Both the position numbers and the translations under genes were made by a program. The notes under the pieces were generated by a model. That model did not search any database. It saw only the letters and a program-made list of their open reading frames with translations, and was not told where the DNA came from. DNA of 64,000 nucleotides from positions 2,480,001 to 2,544,000 of the forward strand of contig OZ345373.1 in assembly GCA_977006965.1 (NCBI GenBank), in the 5' to 3' direction. Below, in pieces: positions 31,526 through 40,850 of this stretch. Numbering within the stretch: position 1 is the stretch's first letter; each line of letters begins with the position of its first letter. Origin of the DNA: Phymatolithon calcareum (Eukaryota > Rhodophyta > Florideophyceae > Hapalidiales).

Positions 31526-32653
31526 TTACAGACTCTTGACCGGCGACCCATTTTCAGAAGTTCCAGCAGAGCTGTCCCCCTCGATAACGTCTTTCGCGGG
31601 CTTCTTCGGTCCCTTGGTGCCGAGCGCCTTGTGGAACACGGATTTGTCCATATGATTATCTCCATAGAGCACCTCCTGCTTGTCCGTCTTCTTGACCTCA
31701 TTATTGACATCAACAACAGCCCTAAAAATATTGCAGTCCAGTCCGTACTTCTTTTCCATATTCGCCAACTCGGCGCTGTCCTTTGGAAGGCATGTGCCGT
31801 AGTACGCATGACCCGGAGTTAGTCCGTAGTTGGCGTTGAGCAAACCCTCGCACGTCTTGCCGATGATCTTGAAAGTCTTCTCCGCGTCGATGTTCTTGCC
31901 TTCACGCTTAACAATCTCTTGAACGAGCAGGTTCGCCTGGTTGAAGTAACTGATATTCATGGCATTGTAAGAGTTGTGGAAAATCTTCATGATTTCAGCC
32001 TCATCAATAGTACAAAACGTGATACGGGCCTTGTCGATGAAGCCCTGCTGGAATCTGTAGTAATCTGCGATCTCGGTTGAATTTTCGCAACCAAGCACAA
32101 TTTGCCAAGGAGACATGGCATCCTCCACAGCGCTTTTGGCCCGCAAGAACTCTGGCTGGAAGCAAAGGCGAACTTTGAGCCCAGTTTCCTTCTCGAGGGC
32201 ATCCTTGTATGCCGCGCAGAAACCGATCGTCACTGTCGAACGAACGACAACGAGAGCGGTCGGATTGGTACGCAGTATAGCCGAAACATTCTTCAAAGAG
32301 CTCCAAATGTACTTCATGTTAAGCTTCTGGGCGATAGGATCCAGAGGAGTGTTGATGCTCAAGAGGATAAAGTCAATGTCCTTCAGAATCGACAGGTCCT
32401 CGCGCACATGGTGCATCTCGTAGCAGTCCCTGATCTCAGCAATCCGTTTGTCGCTCGCCTCAATTCCAATAACACGATGTCCAGCTTTGGAGAAGGCAAG
32501 TCCGTAGGCATGCCCGACGATACCGCACCCTATCTGAACAACGGAAGACGGTTCAAGCTCCATTTCGACGAGAAGGTTGTTAGTATGGAGGAAATATCGA
32601 GTATTGCAGATCTGTTGAAAATGTTTCGCCCTCGTCCTGACTGGTGCTTGCAA
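31526..32653 (-). CDS. nucleotide-sugar (UDP-glucose/GDP-mannose type) dehydrogenase, C-terminally truncated
   Basis: One frame of 375 codons. An internal ATG at 32563 (MELEPSSVV, residue 31) is the better start by family comparison, because the NAD-binding strand begins eight residues later. Landmarks: VVQIGCGIVGHAYGLAF (38-54, GxGxxG NAD site), NTPLD (101-105), STVTIG (139-144), QPEFLRAKSAVEDA (166-179), the central-domain helix EIMKIFHNSYNAMNISY (220-236, with the Lys and Asn of the active site), and the catalytic Cys in GTCLPKD (286-292, Cys288). Such enzymes oxidise a sugar nucleotide at C6 to the uronic acid with two NAD+, feeding cell-wall polysaccharide synthesis. The frame ends about 80 residues after the Cys in a charged, Ser-rich tail. 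The usual C-terminal nucleotide-sugar-binding Rossmann domain is absent. The gene is uninterrupted, so the shortening looks real rather than recent decay, but it may be inactive. The substrate cannot be decided. Confidence 0.88.
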   Translation of the reverse strand: MQAPVRTRAKHFQQICNTRYFLHTNNLLVEMELEPSSVVQIGCGIVGHAYGLAFSKAGHRVIGIEASDKRIAEIRDCYEMHHVREDLSILKDIDFILLSINTPLDPIAQKLNMKYIWSSLKNVSAILRTNPTALVVVRSTVTIGFCAAYKDALEKETGLKVRLCFQPEFLRAKSAVEDAMSPWQIVLGCENSTEIADYYRFQQGFIDKARITFCTIDEAEIMKIFHNSYNAMNISYFNQANLLVQEIVKREGKNIDAEKTFKIIGKTCEGLLNANYGLTPGHAYYGTCLPKDSAELANMEKKYGLDCNIFRAVVDVNNEVKKTDKQEVLYGDNHMDKSVFHKALGTKGPKKPAKDVIEGDSSAGTSENGSPVKSL

Positions 32654-34480
32654 TCGAGGTCATTAGCTAGCGCACTCTTATACTCTCTCTACTGATACTG
32701 AATTCTCTCTGAGGATGGGATGACCGAAGTAATGCGTGAGCTTCCTGAGAGTGATGCCATTTTCGTGTCACCCTGTTTTGGAAATTAGTTGCCCTTTGAG
32801 GATGATTCGAAGGTTATGCTACTTGCGCATACTGGTGGGGCAATAGCAAGTACTTTCCACGTGCTTGTGTCTTCTACTGTTCAACAACAGCTCCTTGGCT
32901 GATGTTTGGGATTGCCGCGATCATCTGAAAACGGACTATCAACGGAGCAGGTTCCCTTTGAAGAAAAACTCATCCTGAGTGTTGAATCCAGACATCGAGG
33001 TAACTAGTTCAAATTTCCCTCCAAATCGAAACAGGAAACAGTAAAATTGATTTTCAAATATTGGTCGACCCTAACTGGGTCGTAAATTGTGAGGATGCGG
33101 GTGCATCCAAGATGCAGGCCACTGCTCAACAAAAGGAAGACTTCAGAAAGATGAAATTACATGCAGTATCTACCGTATTAGGAGACGCTGTGACCCAAGG
33201 ATAGTTATGGATTCCTAATTTAGGGTTTGCTGCGCTTAGTCCCTGTCGTTATGAACGGGAACTCTACGTCCGTGAACATTTTGTGCGGTGTTACGCTCGA
33301 GGTAAACACTGTGTCAATGTGTCACAAACTCGAATGGGCCCAGGCCAAGGCGAGTAGGGAAAGAGCGGGATGGGCTACTTTCTGGCCATAAATTATGGAC
33401 TCACTGGCACGGGTGAGCAATTTTCCAATCGTTCCGATGTGGACAGCTTCTGGTTCAGGCCTGTGTTGTTTGGCAAGATTTAATCAGTGGACAACGAGGT
33501 TGCATCCTGCCAGATGCATAGAGAGGCGCAAAACCTATCGTATGAGTCGGAGCTTCGGGAACTACACCCAACGGCGAGCTTGGCGACTCACTCGGGCACG
33601 GCTTTCGGTATATCCTGTGCGGCGAGGACTCAATTGCCCTCTTTCTCACTGCATCGCAGAATTATCCTGGCATTGTTGTAAAAAAGAATTTATGCGGAAC
33701 GGCATACAAAAGTTGCCCATGCAATGAATTCGTATATGACCAAGCCGAAGGGGCAAGTAGGGTTGTGGGCTGCTGGATTCGAAAGGAGTTCTCGCACTTC
33801 CTCACAACGGATTCCATTTGCCATTTCCAAAATCTAAATCTTCGAGAAATGAGAGGCAAGGGGGGGCGTCGAAATCTGGAAAGACTGTATTTTGGGGATT
33901 TCCCACTGGGGAATCCCATCAAAAAGAGAATCACGTCTGTTAAAGTGGGAAAAAGGATGATACACCAGCATCATGCAGCAGTGCCAAAGTCCGAAGGTCG
34001 GCATCCCCCGGATGTCGTCCTGATCTTCGACGGACAGCAGGAGACGATCGAGGTGCTGCCGCCCGTGCAGTGAGCTTTTCCGCCAACACAGTAGGATCTA
34101 ACGCTGGACAGACACGGAACGAATCGACAGGGCGAGAGAAATCTGGTCAGATTGTGACGAGAACTTTACCCGTCACCGGCACGCTATTGCCTCGATAGCG
34201 CGCAATCTGGAGATGACCCAGTCGAATGGCTCTTTAGCATCTCTGGCGCGCCTTCATATGCTGAATTCTGGTCGATGCCGAAAGCCGGAGCGGAGGACCG
34301 GTTTATTGAAATAAAAATTAGTCTGAAAGTAAACCCCATCGCCACGACTTCGCCAAAAACCGAAAAAACCTTTTCAAAACGTTCCAATTCACTTCGACTT
34401 CCCTGGAACCAGAGCTATTTCACTCAAACGATGAATAAACAAAACTGAAATAAGCTGCGTAAAAACTTGTCGTCCTTCGA
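32654..34480. other. intergenic, no supportable gene
   Basis: ORFs of about 100 codons on both strands (for example plus 33395-33727 and 33765-34073) lack motifs. The stretch from about 33490 to 34140 has a protein-like feel in shifting frames, but I cannot name anything. Confidence 0.35.
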
Positions 34481-36445
34481 TCAGGAGCCTTCCCCATACA
34501 TCGTGATGTCCGCACTTCGCACGGAAGCGGATTTAGACGCAGGCTTAGACGCAGACTGAGACGCAGGTTGAGACGCGGATGCGGATGCAGTTGTCGACCG
34601 TCTTCTCGTCGAGTTCCCCAATCGCGCTTCGCAAAATCGAGCAATTTGGGAATGTGACATTCGCTCTCCCGTTCGCGGTGCTTGTCTTGGTCGAGCATCG
34701 CTCACTACTCTAGTCGACTTCTTGAAGCAATAGAACATCACGATGACCACGGAAATAGATAGGCAGGGCATGACGAACACTAGAATCGATGTTCCGATAA
34801 TGCCGACGTCGATGTCGTTGATCATAGGTGTGCACGACACCGCGTCTAGCGACCCTATGTCGTCATCCACGATTTTTCGCAGGTCGTAGGTGACTTGCAA
34901 CTCGAGAACTTGCACATCGATGTCACGCCGATAACTCTCGTTCACTGCCCCAGCGTAAAGCCAACCCGCTCCAAAGGTGTATAATTGTTTGTCCGTTTCG
35001 TAGACAGTCATGTTCTCGCATACACCGCGAAACAACACCTGGTATGTTCCGATTGTCTTAAAGCCGACGAAAAGACTAGCTTCGTGGTTGGGATCGAGAA
35101 TCCACTCAAAGCATTGAACCTCTGTCCGACATCGGAACCACGGATACGTCGACTCATTATATACCCCGTCCGGATCTACAGTGCGGTGCCATACGACTTC
35201 GGTGGCCGCATTCTTCTGGATAGCGTACTTCTTCAGCTGGTTCTTGCTCAGCTTGTCGACAGACTGGATTCGAGGCTTTGATTGTTCGATGAACAAGAAA
35301 TTCACAACGGCGATTTCGTAAAAGAGCAAAAATACCACAACAGTCGCGCTGAGGGCGACCTGCAACAACCGTCTCGCGACGCGGTAGCTGGATACTCTAT
35401 TGACGACGCGTGAGATGTAATCTCGCTGCAATTTATCCTCACTCTCGCCGGACATTTCGTCCCCGGTTACGGGCCGCGGATTTTCCTGTCGACGGCGGTA
35501 AGACACGAGTCTACTGATTGTCTTCTGCAGCAATTGCGCCGTGCTCATCTCTGAGGAATTGACGGCGGTATTCGGCGGCGTTGGGTCTGGAGCCGCAGTG
35601 GTGCGCATGATATCAGCCTCGGTATAGTCGCCCACGTGAAAGTAGTAAATTCCGCGCCATGACACTGGGCGCGGGCCGAATACAATGGCCATGCCGGCGG
35701 AAAAGAGCGCACACGAAACAAGAATGGTGACAAACAGTGCCCATGCCCCCATCTGGAATGGGCGGATAAGACGGTTATATGGGAATGGATTGTCCTTACT
35801 TTCGCGAGGTCCGATAACGGATAACTGTTCTTGCAGAAGCGAGACGGAGGGAGCGAGATGCTGACCCAGGCGGCCCTCAAATTCGAGCAAGAGACCGGTG
35901 ATTGCGAAGAGATATGGACGCCTCGGAAACTCGGAATGATATTCAATAAACTTGACGAGATGGTTGAAACCGCAATCCCTGCCTGCCCAGGCACACAAGC
36001 CGTTGATGGCATTCGTGCGCGCCATGATGAGGAACGCGGTACCATGGAGACGGCGGAATTGCGGGGGAATCGCACTGCAGTTGAACAGGATTTGCTGCTC
36101 TATGGATACCATAGTAGGATCGAGGATGATGTACGGCGCCTCCTGCAGGAAGAGGAAGCATACCGAGGTCTGGCACTGCTGGAACTCGGTGGCATTTCGC
36201 ATAAACCGCCCCATGCAGCCCGTGTCCTTCCATCCATTTTCCGGCTTTAAATCCTGGCGGGACGACAAGACCGGCAAGCGGGGTCCCACGACCGACTGGC
36301 TACGCAACTCTCGCCCGCCGGGGCGCATGATATCTGGAATGGGGCGTGCGTCAGCCGTGATTGCGAGAAGAATGACGAGAAGAAGACCGATTGAGCGGCG
36401 AAGCGAGCGCGACGCGGGCCGCGGAGCATTCCGCTTGCCCATCAT
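34481..36445 (-). CDS. large membrane protein of unknown family (654 aa)
   Basis: The frame is open from 36697, but the ATG at 36445 (or its neighbour at 36442) is preferred because a signal peptide follows at once (SLRRSIGLLLVILLAITADA). Topology by eye: signal peptide, an extracellular part of about 200 residues with Cys pairs and N-glycosylation sites, then TM1 (232-256, GAWALFVTILVSCALF). A cytosolic loop of about 105 residues, basic and Ser-rich, leads to TM2 (362-386), a second extracellular part of about 160 residues with Cys and NES/NMT sites, TM3 (547-574), and a cytosolic tail of about 80 residues. The tail ends in a Ser/Ala/Pro/Lys low-complexity repeat (SASQPASQSASKPAS), encoded by tandem short repeats at 34500-34590. 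No known domain was recognised. It is intron-free and uninterrupted over almost 2 kb, so probably a real host gene, perhaps a lineage-specific receptor-like or channel-like protein; the role is unknown. Confidence 0.8.
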   Translation of the reverse strand: MMGKRNAPRPASRSLRRSIGLLLVILLAITADARPIPDIMRPGGRELRSQSVVGPRLPVLSSRQDLKPENGWKDTGCMGRFMRNATEFQQCQTSVCFLFLQEAPYIILDPTMVSIEQQILFNCSAIPPQFRRLHGTAFLIMARTNAINGLCAWAGRDCGFNHLVKFIEYHSEFPRRPYLFAITGLLLEFEGRLGQHLAPSVSLLQEQLSVIGPRESKDNPFPYNRLIRPFQMGAWALFVTILVSCALFSAGMAIVFGPRPVSWRGIYYFHVGDYTEADIMRTTAAPDPTPPNTAVNSSEMSTAQLLQKTISRLVSYRRRQENPRPVTGDEMSGESEDKLQRDYISRVVNRVSSYRVARRLLQVALSATVVVFLLFYEIAVVNFLFIEQSKPRIQSVDKLSKNQLKKYAIQKNAATEVVWHRTVDPDGVYNESTYPWFRCRTEVQCFEWILDPNHEASLFVGFKTIGTYQVLFRGVCENMTVYETDKQLYTFGAGWLYAGAVNESYRRDIDVQVLELQVTYDLRKIVDDDIGSLDAVSCTPMINDIDVGIIGTSILVFVMPCLSISVVIVMFYCFKKSTRVVSDARPRQAPRTGERMSHSQIARFCEARLGNSTRRRSTTASASASQPASQSASKPASKSASVRSADITMYGEGS

Positions 36446-36870
36446 GAGAAATGAGTCATATGGTGCGCAACACGCCGTGGGCGATGGGCGGGCACTGAGT
36501 GGGTTCCGGAGAACACAATACAGCTTTTGGCGACGGCCTATGATGCGCTGGCACACCTGGGCGGAAAACAATGGCGTCGCTGTCGGTTGAGGTTGATCGA
36601 CTCCACTTCTACGCTCAAGTTGTCGGTGCAACTTGCGCACTGGCACCGTGCACTTCAAATCCACATAGTGAACGAAGCACGTATTTTTCGACATCAAAAT
36701 TTCTATTTGGAAAATTTATGCCCCATTGCTCACTGCCCTCTGATTGGCAAAGAGATGTCTCGTTCCACGACTGGACTGTAAAGTTAAATTATCCAATCTG
36801 CTGCTAGGGAAGCAAGATGGACATCTTACGATATTTGATGGCGCTACATTTAACGCATGATTGGCTTTGA

Positions 36871-37018
36871 TTATTAACGATGCGCAGCACTATTATTTTT
36901 AAATAATAGTGCTGCGCATCGTTACTAATCATTGTAAAAACAATGACGTCTATACAATGAAACCCCTCATCATGCAACACGCTTCTAGAAGGTTCCATTG
37001 TGCATCATGAGGGGGTTT
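36871..37018. repeat. cluster of palindromes (possible foldback element)
   Basis: 36871-36898 and 36901-36928 are inverted repeats matching at 27 of 28 positions with a 2-base loop (core GATGCGCAGCACTATTATTT). A second stem pairs AAACCC-CTCATCATGCA (36960-36976) with TGCATCATGAGGGGGTTT (37001-37018). A third small stem, TCATTGTAAAAACAATGA, lies between. It resembles a foldback-type insertion, but I found no target duplication. Confidence 0.7.
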
Positions 37019-37762
37019 GCAACAAGAGAATTTTATCATATCTAAGTCTGAGAAGCTGGTCGGCTATTCACCTTCCTCAGCAAATCGGGTGCCCAGTGCT
37101 GTTTGAGCAGTTAGAGCAAAGTTGCCTTTATCAAAATTTAATCAAAAATTAAGGGCGACAGCGAGAATCATTGCAACTTGCAGGTTTGCAAGCAACCATT
37201 AATTCAGTTAAATTTAAAAGGAACAGAGGTGGTGGATTCATTTGACTTGCATTCTTGGAGGTTTTGCATGGCAAGGGTTGCATCATAAGGGGTTATACCT
37301 TAGAGTATCTTGAAAACTACTGTATTGTTCTACGTTAAGAATCTGTTTTGTTTGAATCGGCGTTGTTTTTTTGAAAAGCAAATGTGCTCGTCATAAATTA
37401 TCTTGAAACCTAGTTTTTCTGGCTCACTCATTGGCTCGAATTGTTCACATCATAACATTCATAAATAGCCGAATGTCGAGTTTCTGGATGCACCAATTAT
37501 GATTGGAAATAGTCCCACTTGACCATCCACGTGTAATAAATTAACATAAATGCCAGCTTTGCATCACAGCGCATTGAATTCATCAGAATTCAAGATCAAC
37601 CCTTCAATGTACTGTAAGCACTCAGATACCTGTAGCTACTACTGTAGCTATCTGAGTGCTGCACCTTACTAGGGTACAGTACAGGATACAACTCTCGTCT
37701 TGGGCGATTGCGCTCACGCAGATTTTGACCTGCGCAGACCGTTTCCTGCGTTGCAAACGACA
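37019..37762. other. AT-rich intergenic sequence with one hairpin
   Basis: No coding motif. A stem pairs AGCACTCAGATA (37617-37628) with TATCTGAGTGCT (37649-37660) around a CTGTAGCTAC-type repeated loop, about 100 bp before the unknown-family copy at 37763. Confidence 0.4.
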
Positions 37763-39480
37763 TGGCTGGCACGGTGCAGGACTTCAAGGCGGCAATCGAT
37801 ATCCTCAACATGGCCAAAAACCAAGTCCGCGTCATCTGGGACGGCCGGTTTGCCATCACCGTCCGCCGAAGAGCCATTCGGCAGCTCCTAGGCCTAAAGG
37901 AGGTTTCTGGGTAAACAGATCAAAGTCCTCCGCGGCGGTTCCGCCTTACGCGACGCCGTCTTCAGTGCCGCCAGTAACCTCGACTTCTACCACATAGTCA
38001 TGGCGCGCCTCGTGCTACGAAGCGCCCGCGACCACACGGGCGTGAGGCCGCACAAGTTAGAGCTAGAAGAGGAACACGATCAGGAGTTGAGCTGGCTCGC
38101 GCCGTCGCGTGTGAACGTGCTTGCCATCTTGCAGTGGCGCATCAAGGTTTCGGTTTCTCAAATCGAGGATTACGCCACCGACGACCATGTTATCGCGCAC
38201 ATGGTGCGCCGACTCGTCGACGGCGGCCACACCTCTTGAGAAGCTCTTAGTACAAAAGTGGACGCGCTCGCTGACGAGCTGCAACTGCTCCCCAGCGAAG
38301 TGCTTGACGATGACGCAAACGACTACACACTCGGCATCATCGCCGGCTCTGGCAACGTCTGTAATTACAATCGCATGCCACAGCATTCCGAAGACGCCGA
38401 GGCGCTCGCGCGCTTTCTCGACAACTTCGTGAGGACCGCGGCAGAAGGCGACGAGTGCTTTGTCGGCTCCAAGCAGCTCGTAGGTACACTCGACAAGTTC
38501 ATGGCCAAAGAAGCGACGGGGCCACGCGAAGAACCTGAGCTGGTTGGGCCGGGGGACGGGAAACTCGAGTGCGCGGCGGGTACACGTCGAAGATGCCGCG
38601 ATCTCGTACAACGCCCTGGATGGGGCGTATATCATCAACGTCGACAGGAACGGCTTGCGCACTGAGATGCCGGCGAGCGTCGGGCGGCTGTCAACGAGGC
38701 TTTCGACGGACATCCGGTGCGCCATTGTGGCGCAGACAATCAAGCAGACACGGCCGAAGCTTGACTGCTATCTCTGCGAGTACCAAGAGAGAAAGGCGGA
38801 GGTAAATGTGAAACTTTTCAACGAGGAAATTGCGGATCTGTATGATGCCGTGATTCTAAGCGGCATGCTGCCGTTTAGCAACCGATATGGAGCGGGAGCC
38901 GATATCGTTGCCTGACGCTGATATCAGACTACCCGGTAAGCGTTGAACGGAACTCGAGCTTCGAGTCGGATCGGGCTGCAAACGTCGCGATGACGTACAC
39001 GAAGCTAGACCTAGTGTTTCCGGAGATGGCGTCGGTGGTAGACCTGGCCGCGCCGCGCATTGTCGACGTGCCTTTGTGGAGGAATAATAAAATTGTGTAC
39101 GTAAAGGGGTCCGAGAGCAGACTTGCTTACCTGAAGGTCTACGACGGTGAACTTGACTCGACGGTTCTAGAAACGAAGGAGGGACAGGTACTTTTTGAGG
39201 AAAAGCACGAAGGCGATGTGATGCATAGAATGAATGCATTTTCTTTTGGAAAAGTATTGTTTTGTGGTTAGGTTTCGAAAAACGTAGACGAGACTATCAA
39301 AGACAACGAAGTGGCTCGAGCGGCTAGCGGCTGTCTGAAAGCTACGACAGTCGCCGAGCTCCGGTCACTGACTGGGATGCGTAGCCTGCGAGTTATTGGA
39401 GAGATGCAGCAACTCTTGTCATGGACAAAGCACTTCGACTTCTACCTGATCTTCCTGTGGCTCGCACAACCCAGACAAAT
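37763..39480 (+). pseudogene. unknown protein family, copy 1 (frameshifted, 3' end lost to a LINE)
   Basis: Starting at the ATG at 37763 (MAGTVQDFKAAIDILNMAK), the sense reading passes through several frames. These give VSGKQIKVLRGGSALRDAVF (about 37905-37965), LDFYHIVMARLVLRSARD, ELSWLAPSRVNVLAILQWRI (38095-38150), and IEDYATDDHVIAHMVRRLVD. Then come VHVEDAAISYNALDGAYIIN (about 38580-38640), LSTDIRCAIVAQTIKQ, and IADLYDAVILSGMLP. After a further shift it reads VDLAAPRIVDVPLWRNNKIVY and GQVLFEEKHEGDV. The same order and spacing occur in the gene at 43.1-44.6 kb, so both belong to one family. Here at least three frameshifts or stops break it. The region after about 39480 passes into LINE RNase H sequence. 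I recognise no named domain; it may be a host gene family or the ORF of an unclassified element. Confidence 0.75.
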
Positions 39481-39539
39481 TGTTGAACTCTAGACGCAAC
39501 GTAGGGTCGTGGAGGGACTCGAGCACCTACCATCTGGCG

Positions 39540-40850
39540 GAGAAAGGGATACTTGCGCTCCCACGCAATGGGCTCCAACCGCCAATCCAGAAGGACCGCT
39601 CCAGTAACAGGTTTTTAACCTTCGCGACTCCTGTTTCGGCGACGGATGATCCAGAGGAGAAGCGTACCGCGACAGAAGCGAAATGCAGCGCAACAAGCCG
39701 ATATCGAAATATGGACGGACGGAAGTGTCGGAAAAGTACCACATGAATTTGTTTGAGACCTGAATCATGGAGAACGAGTCTCCGAGAAACGGGATGAAGG
39801 TTGGTATACTGCGACGTTGAGCAAATTCAGCCCCTCTCAGTACCATAATCACGAAGCAGCGAAAAGTTTTGAGTCTCGACACGGCAGGCCCCCGGACGAC
39901 CTCTTGGCCTACGACGACGGAGTCGAGCGTGCCTACTCAACGACCCCAACCGCCTCGAAACAACGCGTAATCGTGTGCGACGAAGATGGTGACACACTCG
40001 ACATGTATCTTACCATCCCATTCCTGGTCGGTGGAGCTGGGATTCTGATTTTGCGCGGCGAAGAAACTGTTATGGAAGAATCGCTGGCCGCTGGGGCTGT
40101 CGGCTCATTATTTGACGCGGAGGCATTTGCCGCCATACATGCCTTCCGCGCAACGTCAACCCTACAATTTTCCCGCGCAGCACTATCAGATAGTTCAATG
40201 ACAGCCATAGCTGCATAGACGCGCTCAACGGGCAGCCGCGGATGTTTGGTGGCATGGTCCGGAATCTATGGAATCATATGGAACGGTTATTTTCACGCGA
40301 GGTTATTTTCACGCGAGGATACCGAGTCACTGCGGCGTCGCGAAGAATGAGGCTGCTGATGAACTTGCGCGGCGGTGAATCTCGGAATCGAGTCTGGCGC
40401 TGCACCAAGCGATACGTCTCACTTTGGAAGCGGCACGATCCTTCATCAAGCCGCCCTGTAGAAGCAAACCAGTGACCCTTCCTACGCTTCCGATAGATCT
40501 GCACATCTCGCAGAGATGTGCAGAGGTGATACTGCACCAGCTCATAGTGAACTGCAGTCCTATTGTGGCAAGCTTTCACCATTGACACAGCGAGGATGAA
40601 CCGCTTCTCTACGACCCAGTATGCAAGATGTGCCCGTATGGCGTCAAGGAGACAGTGGAGCACCTCATTCTACACTGTTCTGGGAGGACTGCCTCTCGAC
40701 GACAATTCATCGGAAGAGTGCGATACAAAACGGTAGAAGATCTGTGCAGGGAGAGACTCGTAGAGATACTCCAATATTTGAAAAATGAGAACTTGCTCTA
40801 GGGTAAGTCTTGGCGTTAATTAACGCATTCTGCATTAAAGAAAGAAAAAA
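39540..40850 (+). pseudogene. LINE 3' end: RNase H domain and zinc motif (non-LTR retrotransposon 3)
   Basis: Broken + strand reading with ADIEIWTDGSVGK (about 39700-39740), GGAGILILRGEE and LFDAEAFAAIHAF (40030-40140), then SCIDALNGQ, RIPSHCGVAKNEAADELARR (about 40315-40375). The C-terminal block has CKMCPYGVKETVEHLILHC (about 40625-40680). This is a LINE-type RNase H plus a Cys/His motif. The 3' untranslated end is CTAGGGTAAGT, a GCGTTAATTAACGC palindrome and an (AAAG)n tail at about 40843. The copy at 55.5-56.2 kb ends identically. About 270 bp of extra sequence separates the first RNase H Asp strand from the next. A 16-base direct duplication (GTTATTTTCACGCGAG) sits at about 40285-40317. 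Dead element fragment. Confidence 0.85.

Noticed and set aside
35952-36590. 212-codon ORF antisense to the membrane-protein gene
   Set aside because: A shadow of the coding strand: composition is Arg/Met/Gly-rich, with no domain, and the opposite strand has a signal peptide and membrane segments.
38063-38743. 226-codon minus-strand ORF over the unknown-family copy 1
   Set aside because: The + strand translation is conserved with the 43-kb copy while this frame is not, so it is an antisense shadow.
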